A stretch of DNA of 36,422 nt, taken from contig CAKRZX010000023.1 in NCBI GenBank assembly GCA_934434555.1, positions 1 through 36,422 of the forward strand, written 5' to 3'. The notes beneath the pieces are model-generated. The model did not search any database, was not told the DNA's origin, and worked only from the letters and a program-made list of their open reading frames with translations. This document shows, piece by piece, positions 23,110-30,422 of the stretch. The stretch comes from an uncultured Clostridia bacterium. GTDB lineage: Bacteria > Bacillota > Clostridia > Christensenellales > QALW01. Within the stretch, counting starts at the first letter, position 1. Each line of letters opens with the position of its first letter. The position numbers and the translations under genes are program-made.

Positions 23110-23451
23110 ATGAATTCTTTGGGGCTTATAGAGGTGCAGAGCGTTGCGGCTGCGGTTGACGCACTTGATATTATGTGCAAAACCGCGAATGTTGAGTTCG
23201 TTACCTGGGAGCGCCGCCTTGGCGGAAGGCTTGTAACGGTAATAGTTGAAGGCTCGGTTTCGGCAGTGACGCAGGCTGTGGAGGCGGCGAATGAAAAGTG
23301 CATAAAGCCGCTTGCGGCGCACGCAGTCATCACAAACCCCCACGAAGAAACGGCACGGATCCTTGAAATTTCGGCTTCGAGAACGCGCCGCACTTATGAA
23401 GAAAGACTCGCAAAAGATGCCGAAAACGAATTGTACCTGCAAGAGGTTTAG
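23110..23451 (+). CDS. Divergent BMC-H shell protein with C-terminal tail
   Basis: 113 residues. The BMC domain (about 1-87) is diverged from its neighbours: LGLIEVQSVAAAVDALDIMCKTANVEFVTWERRLGGRLVTVIVEG, with a pore motif RLGGRL that differs from KIGSGL and would add positive charge. A charged C-terminal helix of about 25 residues (SRTRRTYEERLAKDAENELYLQEV) follows, possibly facing the lumen as a docking tail. Start 15 bp after the previous gene. Confidence 0.9.
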   Translation: MNSLGLIEVQSVAAAVDALDIMCKTANVEFVTWERRLGGRLVTVIVEGSVSAVTQAVEAANEKCIKPLAAHAVITNPHEETARILEISASRTRRTYEERLAKDAENELYLQEV

Positions 23452-23468
23452 AAAGGCGGTAGAACATT

Positions 23469-23894
23469 ATGGCAACAGAAAAGAAACCGGCAAGCAAAAA
23501 TACCGCTGCCGCAAAGGCACCCTCTGCCGCAAGCAGAGCCGCCGCGCGGGTGGCAAAAACGACAGAAACCGTTAAGGTTGAAGAAGTTAAAGAGACTGTT
23601 AAGGAGGAGAAAAAGATGAATCAGGAAGCACTTGGTATGGTAGAAACCAGAGGTCTTGTTGCGGCTATTGAAGCAGCAGATGCTATGGTTAAAGCAGCCA
23701 ACGTAGTACTTATCGGCACTGAGAAAATCGGAAGCGGACTTGTATCGGTTATGGTTCGCGGTGACGTAGGCGCCGTTAAGGCTGCTACCGAGGCAGGCGG
23801 AAACGCCGCCGCTCGTCTGGGCGAAGTAGTTGCGACTCACGTAATTCCCCGTCCTCACGGCGATGTTGAGAAAATACTTCCCAGCATTAAATAA
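23469..23894 (+). CDS. BMC-H shell protein with extended N-terminus (two starts)
   Basis: 141 residues in the long form: a 49-residue Lys/Ala/Glu-rich, probably disordered N-terminal extension, then a canonical BMC-H domain nearly identical to those at 22819 and 23916. Inside the extension, AAGGAGG (23601-23607) precedes an in-frame ATG at 23616 by 8 nt, while the outer ATG at 23469 has only a weak AGGCGG. Both a long and a 92-residue short form are therefore likely, with the short one favoured, analogous to PduB/PduB'. The extension may act as a lumen-facing tether. Confidence 0.9.
   Translation: MATEKKPASKNTAAAKAPSAASRAAARVAKTTETVKVEEVKETVKEEKKMNQEALGMVETRGLVAAIEAADAMVKAANVVLIGTEKIGSGLVSVMVRGDVGAVKAATEAGGNAAARLGEVVATHVIPRPHGDVEKILPSIK
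23601..23618 (+). promoter_or_regulatory. Internal ribosome binding site and start inside the BMC-H gene
   Basis: AAGGAGG (23601-23607), 8-nt spacing, then ATG (23616-23618) where the paralogous short proteins begin. It is a stronger translation start than the outer ATG. Confidence 0.75.
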
Positions 23895-23915
23895 GTTTAT
23901 AAGGAGGAAAATCAA

Positions 23916-24194
23916 ATGTCAAACGAAGCATTGGGCATGGTAGAGACCAGAGGTCTTGTTGCGGCTATTGAGGCTGCCGATGCAATGGTAAAGGCTGCTA
24001 ACGTAGTACTTATCGGCACCGAGAAAATCGGTAGCGGACTTGTATCGGTTATGGTTCGCGGTGACGTAGGCGCTGTTAAATCGGCTACCGAGGCAGGCGG
24101 AAACGCTGCATCAAAACTCGGAGAAGTTGTTGCCGTACACGTAATTCCCAGACCTCACAGTGACGTTGAGAAGATACTTCCGTCAATTAAGTAA
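23916..24194 (+). CDS. Canonical BMC-H shell protein, copy 3
   Basis: 92 residues, differing from the other two canonical copies by few residues (VKSATEAGGNAASKLGEVVAVHVIPRPHSD). Pore motif KIGSGL is kept. A strong AAGGAGG precedes the start, suggesting high expression. It is the last gene before an intergenic hairpin that separates the facet tiles from the vertex gene. Confidence 0.97.
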   Translation: MSNEALGMVETRGLVAAIEAADAMVKAANVVLIGTEKIGSGLVSVMVRGDVGAVKSATEAGGNAASKLGEVVAVHVIPRPHSDVEKILPSIK

Positions 24195-24207
24195 TACATT
24201 TCGGGCA

Positions 24208-24257
24208 CCCGGGCGGGCGATTTTACAAAAGTTTTTGAAAAAACGTTCCGTCCCGGG
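24208..24257 (+). promoter_or_regulatory. Intercistronic hairpin before eutN
   Basis: CCCGGG-CGG (24208-24216) pairs with CCG-T-CCCGGG (24248-24257), one bulged base, in the longest gap of the operon interior (88 bp). There is no U-run right after it, so it looks more like an mRNA stability or processing element than a full terminator. Confidence 0.5.
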
Positions 24258-24282
24258 GGAACCTCGAAACAGAGGGTAAAAG

Positions 24283-24549
24283 ATGATTGTTGGTAAAGTT
24301 GTGGGCAGTGTTGTTGCCACAAGAAAAAATGAAAAACTGCTGGGCAGTAAGTTTATGATTGTTGAACCTTATTCCGATACGGAAAAGGCCGACAGAATAG
24401 TCGCAGTTGATAATGTGGGCGCCGGCATAGGCGAAACCGTACTTGTTGTTACGGGTAGTTCCGCACGTGTTGGCTGCGATATGGAAAATGCCCCGATCGA
24501 TGCGGCAATAGTAGGTATTGTTGATAATTCTGTCGGGCTTGATGATTAA
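24283..24549 (+). CDS. eutN: BMC-P vertex protein, EutN/CcmL/PduN family
   Basis: 88 residues forming the pentamers that close the shell vertices. It has the family N-terminus MIVGKVVGSVVATRKNEKLLGSKFMIV and the motif GAGIGETVLVVTGSSAR, then PIDAAIVGIVD. Only one such gene is present, which is enough for a closed shell. It has a weak ribosome binding site and follows a hairpin, fitting the low amount needed. Confidence 0.95.
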   Translation: MIVGKVVGSVVATRKNEKLLGSKFMIVEPYSDTEKADRIVAVDNVGAGIGETVLVVTGSSARVGCDMENAPIDAAIVGIVDNSVGLDD

Positions 24550-24558
24550 AGGTAAATT

Positions 24559-25884
24559 ATGAATATTACAGAACTTTCTTCAATAATGAAGGATGCGGGT
24601 GTTGTAGGCGCAGGCGGCGCCGGATTCCCATCCTATGCAAAATTAAATGAAAAGGCTGATACCATAATTCTCAACTGCGCCGAGTGCGAGCCTCTTTTGA
24701 AGCTGCACAGGCAGGTAATGGCAAAGTATGCAAACGAGATTCTGTTTGCGCTTAACGAAGTTGCCGATGCCGTAGGTGCTGAGAATATTATAATCGCAAT
24801 TAAACCTAACTACAAAAAGGCGATTGCAGCAATAGAGCAGGTTCTTCCCTCGTACAAAAAGGCGAGGATAGGTCTGCTTCCGCCGGTTTATCCCTCGGGC
24901 GATGAAGTTATAACCATCTACGAGGTTACCGGCAGGATAGTTCCCCCGGGAAAACTTCCCATAGAGGTGGGCTGTATAGTTTATAATGTTGAAACTATGC
25001 TTAATACCTATTATGCTATAACGGAAAAACGCCCCGTAACGCATAAATACTGCACTGTAACGGGCGCAGTTAAAAATCCCACAACGGTATGTCTTCCGCT
25101 GGGGATGCAGGTTTCGGAAGTGCTTGAACTTGCGGGCGGAACTACGATAGATGAGTATGAAATCGTTTCCGGCGGTCCCATGACGGGGCGTCTTTGCACG
25201 GAATACGACGTTGTAACAAAAACAAGCAACGCATATATCGTACTTCCCAAAAATCATTACGTTGTACAGAGAAAGAAAATCAAAACTCAGGTTGCGGTAA
25301 ACAGGGCAATGTCGGCATGCTGCCACTGCGGTATGTGCTCGGAACTTTGCTCACGTCACCTTCTCGGTTATCCCATTAACCCCACAAAGTTTATGAATGC
25401 TCTTTCGGCAGGTGCAACAGGCAATATTGAGCCTTACATAAATACTTTCTTCTGTTCCGCCTGCGGACTTTGCGAGATGTATTCATGCTTCCAGGGACTC
25501 AGCGCACAAAGCCTTATAAGCGTGTTTAAGGGCGGACTGCGTAAGGGCGGCGTTAAAATGCCGGAAGTTACTCTTGCCCCTGTTGACCCCATAAGAACGC
25601 AGAAACTTGTTTCTCACCAGCGCCTCACCGCAAGGCTCGGGCTTACGGAATACAATAAACCCGCCGATCTGGACGAAAGAGAGATTAAGCCCAAAAGCGT
25701 TAAGATTCTGCTTTCGCAGCATATCGGCGCACCCGATGAGGCAATTGTTGCCCGTGGCGACAAGGTTGAGGCGGGTCAGCAGATAGCCAAAGCGCAGGAC
25801 GGCAAATTAGGTGTAAATATTCACACACCCTTTGCGGGTACCGTTGCCGAGGTAACGGATAAATACGTAAAAGTAACACTCTGA
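24559..25884 (+). CDS. pduS: PduS-like flavin/Fe-S electron-transfer protein
   Basis: 441 residues, RnfC-related. The N-terminal Gly-rich GVVGAGGAGFPSYAK (14-28) and NCAECEP match the flavin/NADH-binding region of PduS and RnfC. Two ferredoxin-like [4Fe-4S] motifs follow: C254-x2-C257-x2-C260-x3-C264 and C299-x2-C302-x2-C305-x4-C310. The C-terminus is a biotinyl/lipoyl-like sandwich hybrid (VARGDKVEAGQQIAKAQDGKLGVNIHTPFAGTVAEV). PduS is known as a cobalamin reductase, but no B12 enzyme is encoded here, so a role in NADH reoxidation or electron export is more likely. It sits directly before the PduT-like shell gene. Confidence 0.92.
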   Translation: MNITELSSIMKDAGVVGAGGAGFPSYAKLNEKADTIILNCAECEPLLKLHRQVMAKYANEILFALNEVADAVGAENIIIAIKPNYKKAIAAIEQVLPSYKKARIGLLPPVYPSGDEVITIYEVTGRIVPPGKLPIEVGCIVYNVETMLNTYYAITEKRPVTHKYCTVTGAVKNPTTVCLPLGMQVSEVLELAGGTTIDEYEIVSGGPMTGRLCTEYDVVTKTSNAYIVLPKNHYVVQRKKIKTQVAVNRAMSACCHCGMCSELCSRHLLGYPINPTKFMNALSAGATGNIEPYINTFFCSACGLCEMYSCFQGLSAQSLISVFKGGLRKGGVKMPEVTLAPVDPIRTQKLVSHQRLTARLGLTEYNKPADLDEREIKPKSVKILLSQHIGAPDEAIVARGDKVEAGQQIAKAQDGKLGVNIHTPFAGTVAEVTDKYVKVTL

Positions 25885-25900
25885 AAGGAAGACTTTGTAA

Positions 25901-26449
25901 ATGAGTAGAGCATTAGGTATGGCTGAATTCGCAACCGTTTCAGCAGGTATACAGGGCGCCGACCTTATGATTAAAACCGCAGAGGTCGAGGTTATAGAGA
26001 GCGCAACAGTCTGCCCCGGCAAATATATTGTAATAATTGCAGGTGAACTCAGCGCCGTTAAAGCTTCGGTTGAAGCCGCAAAGGCCGCCAAGGGAGATAA
26101 GATAATTGATACTTTTGTGCTGGGTAATCCTCACGATTCGGTTTTCCCGGCAATATACGGCACGGCTCACCCCGAAAATGCGCAGGCATTGGGCGTGATG
26201 GAAAGCTTTTCTGCCGCAACGGCAATCGTTGCCGCCGATGCTGCCGCAAAAACGGCAATGGTGGAACTTATAGAACTCCGCCTTTGCAGGGGTATGTGCG
26301 GAAAATCGTATATGCTTTTAACGGGAAGCGTTTCGGCGGTTTCTGCCGCGATAGAGCGCGCCGTAAACGAAGCGGGCGACAGAGGTATGTTGCTTGATTC
26401 CTCGGTAATTCCCAACCCCGACAAAAAACTTTGGGATTCTATCCTGTAA
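25901..26449 (+). CDS. pduT: BMC-T tandem-domain shell protein, PduT type
   Basis: 182 residues with two BMC domains (about 1-90 and 95-180) forming pseudohexameric trimers. C38 in TVCPGKY sits at the same position as the cysteine that binds a [4Fe-4S] cluster in the centre of PduT trimers, so an Fe-S cluster in the pore is predicted. Adjacency to the PduS-like gene supports electron transfer through the shell. No PduB/EutL-type BMC-T protein is present in the window. Confidence 0.93.
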   Translation: MSRALGMAEFATVSAGIQGADLMIKTAEVEVIESATVCPGKYIVIIAGELSAVKASVEAAKAAKGDKIIDTFVLGNPHDSVFPAIYGTAHPENAQALGVMESFSAATAIVAADAAAKTAMVELIELRLCRGMCGKSYMLLTGSVSAVSAAIERAVNEAGDRGMLLDSSVIPNPDKKLWDSIL

Positions 26450-26462
26450 CGCGGGTGAAAAA

Positions 26463-27224
26463 ATGCTTGCGATAGAGCGCAGGAATGCGATAGTTACAAA
26501 AGTTTCTGCCGAGGGAAAGGTGCTTGTTGCCGACCTGGCAAAGGAATTTGACGTAACGGAGGAAACAATCAGACGCGACCTTGAAAAACTTGATAATGAC
26601 GGGCTTGTGCGTAAAACTTACGGCGGAGCGATAAAGAACGAGAGTTTTAATATCGATTTGCCGTTCCACGTGCGCAAGCAGACGAACGTGGAGAGCAAGC
26701 AGAAAATTGCCGCGCTCATAGGTGAAATGATTAACGACGGCGATTACATTATGCTTGACGCAAGTACCACCGCGCTGTGCGTTATAAAAAATATTCTCAA
26801 CAAAAAGAACATAACCCTGATAACCAACAGCATAGAAATTCTTCTTGAACTTTGCAATAAACCCGAATGGAACGTGCTTTCCACCGGAGGAATGCTTAAA
26901 GAGGGCGGGCTTTCGCTTGTAGGGTATCAGGCGGAAAAGATGATATCGGGATTTCACGTTGACACGGCAATATGTTCCTGTAAGGGGCTTGACGAAACAA
27001 ACGGAATTACCGATTCAAACGAAAGAGACGCGGAGATAAAAAAAGCGTTTTTCCGCTCGGCAAACAAGAGAGTACTTGCGGCAGATTCATCTAAATTTGA
27101 CCGTTCCTCGTTTGTAAAAGTGTGCGGGTTTAGCGACATTGATGTCGTCGTTACGGAAAAATATCCCGGAGATACGTGGGCGGAACGGCTTAAACAAAAT
27201 AATATAGAACTTATTAACGGATAA
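26463..27224 (+). CDS. DeoR-family transcriptional regulator
   Basis: 253 residues. N-terminal DeoR winged helix-turn-helix (RRNAIVTKVSAEGKVLVADLAKEFDVTEETIRRDLEKLDNDGLVRKTYGGA), then the DeoRC sensor domain, which in this family binds sugar phosphates (DGDYIMLDASTTALCVI, LITNSIEI). Embedded in the locus between shell and enzyme genes, it is very likely the local repressor, released by the sugar phosphate substrate or its product. Candidate sites are the regions before 18842 and 19863. Confidence 0.92.
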   Translation: MLAIERRNAIVTKVSAEGKVLVADLAKEFDVTEETIRRDLEKLDNDGLVRKTYGGAIKNESFNIDLPFHVRKQTNVESKQKIAALIGEMINDGDYIMLDASTTALCVIKNILNKKNITLITNSIEILLELCNKPEWNVLSTGGMLKEGGLSLVGYQAEKMISGFHVDTAICSCKGLDETNGITDSNERDAEIKKAFFRSANKRVLAADSSKFDRSSFVKVCGFSDIDVVVTEKYPGDTWAERLKQNNIELING

Positions 27225-27238
27225 TTCGGAGGCGTAAA

Positions 27239-28729
27239 ATGGCTGATTTAAGACCTGACCAGATAGAAGCAATAGTAAGACAGGTTCTTACAAACGTGGG
27301 CGGAAAGAGCGAAAGCGCGCAGACTGCGCAGACCGCTCCGGAAGTCAAGACTTCGTCATATTCATCAACCGAATATAACGGCAGAAAACTTATCGGCATA
27401 TTTACCGATATGAACGACGCGATAGCCGCTGCACAGGAAGGCTATAAGGCTGTTCGTTCAATGACGGTTGAACAAAGAGAAAAAATTATTACCGCAATAC
27501 GGGAACTTACAAGGAAAGAAGCCGAAATATTAGCGGAAATGGGCGTTAAGGAAACGGGAATGGGCAAGGTTGAACATAAACGCCTTAAACATATCCTTGT
27601 TGCCGACAAAACTCCCGGAACGGAAGACATCGTATCGGAAGCCAAAACAGGCGACAACGGGCTTACCCTTGTTGAAATGGCTCCCTTTGGCGTAGTGGGC
27701 GCAATTACGCCTTCAACAAACCCGTCGGAAACGGTAATCTGCAACAGCATAGGTATGATTGCCGCGGGCAACGGCGTTGTTTTCAATCCGCACCCGGGCG
27801 CAATATGCACTTCAAATTATGCGGTTGACCTTGTAAACCGTGCGTGCTATTCTGCCGGCGGACCCAAGATTCTCGTTGCGTCAATGGATAAACCCACCCT
27901 TGATTCGGCACAGACGATGTATGCGCACCCCGCAATCCGTCTGCTTGTATGTACCGGCGGCCCCGGCGTTGTTCGCTCGGTGCTGTCTTCGGGCAAAAAG
28001 GCAATAGGCGCGGGCGCAGGCAATCCGCCTGTTATAGTTGACGATACTGCCGACATCAAAAAAGCGGGCAAGGATATTATCGACGGCTGCACGTTTGACA
28101 ATAATCTTCCCTGCATAGCGGAAAAAGAAGTTTTTGCATTTAAGAATATCAAGGATCAACTTATCACCGAAATGCTTAAAAACGGCGCATATATGATTAC
28201 CAAGGAAGAGGCGGACGCGCTGGCGAAAATAGTGCTTGTTGAAGTTACCGACAAAAAGACGGGCAAAACAAAACTTACGGTAAACCGCAAGTGCGTGGGA
28301 AGAGATGCTTCCGTAATTTATGCAATGCTTAATAACGGCAAAACTCTGCCTTCGGACGCAAGATGCCTTATTTGCGAAACCGAATTTGAACATCCCTTTG
28401 TTCAGCAGGAACTTATGATGCCTATTCTGCCCATCGTTTCGGTTGATAATATTGATGAAGCGGTTGATTTGGCAGTTAAAGCCGAACACGGAAACAGGCA
28501 TACCGCACATATGCATTCAAAGAATATCGACAACCTTACGAAGTTCGCTTCTGCGGTTGAAACTACGATTTTTGTTAAAAACGCTCCCAGCTATGCCGGC
28601 ATCGGCTTCGGTGGCGAGGGCCATACTACGTTTACCATTGCCGGACCTACCGGCGAGGGGCTTACAAGCGCAAGAAGTTTTACGCGCAGGCGCCGCTGTG
28701 TAATGGCTGACAGTTTCAGGATTATTTAA
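27239..28729 (+). CDS. pduP: CoA-acylating aldehyde dehydrogenase with encapsulation peptide
   Basis: 496 residues. Converts an aldehyde, NAD+ and CoA to acyl-CoA and NADH. Residues 1-20 (RPDQIEAIVRQVLTNV) form an N-terminal encapsulation helix, followed by a Ser/Thr/Ala linker (21-45). The ALDH domain has ITPSTNPSETVICNSIGMIAAGN and the catalytic C292 in FDNNLPCIAEKE, as in PduP/EutE. Likely substrate is lactaldehyde or acetaldehyde from the aldolase. GGAGG precedes the start. pduL follows 12 bp downstream. Confidence 0.96.
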   Translation: MADLRPDQIEAIVRQVLTNVGGKSESAQTAQTAPEVKTSSYSSTEYNGRKLIGIFTDMNDAIAAAQEGYKAVRSMTVEQREKIITAIRELTRKEAEILAEMGVKETGMGKVEHKRLKHILVADKTPGTEDIVSEAKTGDNGLTLVEMAPFGVVGAITPSTNPSETVICNSIGMIAAGNGVVFNPHPGAICTSNYAVDLVNRACYSAGGPKILVASMDKPTLDSAQTMYAHPAIRLLVCTGGPGVVRSVLSSGKKAIGAGAGNPPVIVDDTADIKKAGKDIIDGCTFDNNLPCIAEKEVFAFKNIKDQLITEMLKNGAYMITKEEADALAKIVLVEVTDKKTGKTKLTVNRKCVGRDASVIYAMLNNGKTLPSDARCLICETEFEHPFVQQELMMPILPIVSVDNIDEAVDLAVKAEHGNRHTAHMHSKNIDNLTKFASAVETTIFVKNAPSYAGIGFGGEGHTTFTIAGPTGEGLTSARSFTRRRRCVMADSFRII

Positions 28730-28741
28730 GAGGTGACAGAA

Positions 28742-29389
28742 ATGAATGTTGATATTCAGGCTATTACCGAGGCGGTTATAAAAGCTGTTAATGCCCAAAA
28801 AGCCGAAAAGTCAGCCGAGGGCGATATTCCGGTAGGCGTATCAAACCGCCATATTCACCTTACAAAAGAAGATATGGAAACACTTTTCGGCGCGGGATAT
28901 GAACTTACCCACCTTAAAGACCTGTCACAGCCGGGACAGTATGCGTGCAAGGAAACGCTTACAATCGTAGGTCCGTCATTAAGACCTATCGAAAACGTTC
29001 GCGTTCTCGGACCTTTGAGAAAAGCGTCACAGGTTGAAATTTCCCGTACGGATTCCTTTACGCTTAAAGTAAAGCCGCCCGTTCGCGAAAGCGGCTCCCT
29101 TGCGGGCAGTGCGCCCATTACGATTATCGGACCCAAAGGCGTTGTTTCGCTTAAAGAGGGCTGCATAATTGCAAACAGGCACATTCATATGAGCCCTGAG
29201 GACGGCGCAAAATACGGCGTGAATGACGGCGATTACGTTACCGTTGACGCGCTTGGCGAGAGAAGAACCAGATTTTACGATGTTCAGATTCGCGTAAGCG
29301 ATAAATTCCGCCTTGAAATGCATCTTGATACCGATGATGCGAATGCGGCGGGGCTTAACGGAAAGTCACTTGTTAAAATAGTAAAATAA
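28742..29389 (+). CDS. pduL: Phosphate acyltransferase PduL
   Basis: Converts acyl-CoA to acyl-phosphate inside the compartment, releasing CoA for PduP; the acyl-phosphate can yield ATP. About 215 residues with the two zinc-binding His motifs SNRHIHL and NRHIHMSPEDG characteristic of PduL, plus VLGPLRKASQVEIS. The first ~20 residues (DIQAITEAVIKAVNAQ) are an encapsulation helix. ATG 28742 is chosen because GAGGTG at 28730-28735 is well placed; GTG 28733 is an alternative adding three residues. Confidence 0.95.
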   Translation: MNVDIQAITEAVIKAVNAQKAEKSAEGDIPVGVSNRHIHLTKEDMETLFGAGYELTHLKDLSQPGQYACKETLTIVGPSLRPIENVRVLGPLRKASQVEISRTDSFTLKVKPPVRESGSLAGSAPITIIGPKGVVSLKEGCIIANRHIHMSPEDGAKYGVNDGDYVTVDALGERRTRFYDVQIRVSDKFRLEMHLDTDDANAAGLNGKSLVKIVK

Positions 29390-29402
29390 AAAAATTTTTA
29401 AG

Positions 29403-29433
29403 GGCAGAGGCAAACGCTTTCTGCCTATATTTT
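29403..29433 (+). terminator. Weak intrinsic terminator after pduL
   Basis: 6-bp stem GGCAGA (29403-29408) with TCTGCC (29420-29425) and a T-rich stretch (TATATTTT). It probably lets some transcription into the HAD gene. Confidence 0.55.
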
Positions 29434-29436
29434 AAG

Positions 29437-30147
29437 ATGTACAGTTTAATTGCAACGGATTATGACGGCACTCTCGTGAAAGACGGGAAAACGCCGACAA
29501 GCCAATTTTGGCAAAAACTTAATATGCTTTCGATGCGGGGCGTTACGTTTGTTTTAAGCAGCGGCAGACCGTATAATCAGTTGAAAAAACTGTTTTACCC
29601 GGCGTTTACGTCAACGGTTTTTATATCTTCCGACGGTGCGCAGGCAATGTATAGGAATTGTCTGCTGTATAAACTCACGGTTGAAAAATCGGGCGCAAAG
29701 GAACTCTGCAAGGCAGCGTTGGCGCAGAATATGATGCCTATTGCGGCACTCAGGGAAGAAAACAGACGCGTAACAGATGAAATGCTCAAATTGCCCGTAT
29801 TTTTAAGCGGCGATATTTTTAAGATCATTGTTGTGAAAAACGGTATCGACGCTTCAAAACTGATTGCGGCTGCGGAAGAAAGAAATATGCGGGTGTGTTT
29901 TCAGGACGAAACGTATGTTGAATTCTGCAACAAAGACGCAAACAAGGGCGCAGCGCTTAAAAAGATTGCCGAAAAGTTTTCGGTAAAAAAAGAACAGATA
30001 ATCGTTTTCGGTGACGGCATAAACGATTTGCCCATGTTTGAAATTGCGGGGAAATCCGTTGCGCCCGAAAGCGCAAACGAAACCGTAAAACAAAAAGCCG
30101 ATGAAATCACGGACAGCGTTGAAAAGTATATAATCAAATTGAAATGA
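29437..30147 (+). CDS. Cof-type HAD-IIB phosphatase
   Basis: 236 residues with all HAD motifs: DYDGTL (8-13), SSGRP, the lysine in DANKG and GDGINDLPMF. The family dephosphorylates sugar phosphates and related metabolites. It lies 47 bp after pduL and has no visible ribosome binding site before its ATG. Location at the end of the locus suggests it may limit accumulation of toxic sugar phosphates or DHAP, but this is inference. It is followed by a strong terminator. Confidence 0.9.
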   Translation: MYSLIATDYDGTLVKDGKTPTSQFWQKLNMLSMRGVTFVLSSGRPYNQLKKLFYPAFTSTVFISSDGAQAMYRNCLLYKLTVEKSGAKELCKAALAQNMMPIAALREENRRVTDEMLKLPVFLSGDIFKIIVVKNGIDASKLIAAAEERNMRVCFQDETYVEFCNKDANKGAALKKIAEKFSVKKEQIIVFGDGINDLPMFEIAGKSVAPESANETVKQKADEITDSVEKYIIKLK

Positions 30148-30169
30148 AAATTCAGATTCCCGTGTGAAT

Positions 30170-30192
30170 AGGGTTCAATTCTCTTATGCATA
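30170..30192 (+). repeat. Second copy of the tRNA-3'-end-like 23-bp sequence
   Basis: 22 of 23 bases match 1039-1061 in direct orientation (G to A change at 30176). The left arm of the hairpin present at the first copy is missing here. It ends in TTCTCTTATGCATA. The surrounding 30148-30244 holds no gene I can support. Confidence 0.75.
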
Positions 30193-30244
30193 CGGAAATG
30201 CTTTCGATAAAAAAACGCGAAAGCAGCGTTTACGAAATTAAATT

Positions 30245-30280
30245 AAAAGTCCCGACAAGGAAATTTTGTCGGGACTTTTT
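30245..30280 (+). terminator. Strong terminator after the HAD gene
   Basis: 14-bp perfect stem (30245-30258 with 30266-30279) with a 7-nt loop and a T5 run. It ends the microcompartment locus. Confidence 0.88.
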
Positions 30281-30392
30281 ATATAATATCGGCAATAGGG
30301 AGCAGTGCGAAAACAAAAGCGAAGAATTCAGTGTTTACGTAATTGCCGTACCCGGAGCAGAGGGATATATACTCTCCCCTGAGGAATAACAA

Positions 30393-30417
30393 AAAACGCC
30401 CGAAAATCGGGCGTTTT
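30393..30417. terminator. Terminator between converging units
   Basis: 11-bp perfect stem AAAACGCCCGA (30393-30403) with TCGGGCGTTTT (30407-30417), 3-nt loop. It serves the minus-strand operon that ends at 30423 and perhaps also plus-strand read-through. Confidence 0.88.
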
Positions 30418-30422
30418 CTTTT

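Noticed and set aside
24195..24282. Full intrinsic terminator inside the BMC operon
   Set aside because: The stem has a bulge and no U-run directly after it.
24643..25326. 227-residue minus-strand frame opposite the PduS-like gene
   Set aside because: Shadow of a well-supported gene; cysteine- and arginine-rich nonsense.
1039..30192. Integrated element flanked by 23-bp attachment repeats
   Set aside because: The interval holds housekeeping genes (nrdD, ATP synthase, murA) and no integrase, so excision as a unit is implausible.
30186..30389. 67-residue open frame after the HAD gene
   Set aside because: A perfect 14-bp terminator (30245-30280) lies inside it and no ribosome binding site is seen.
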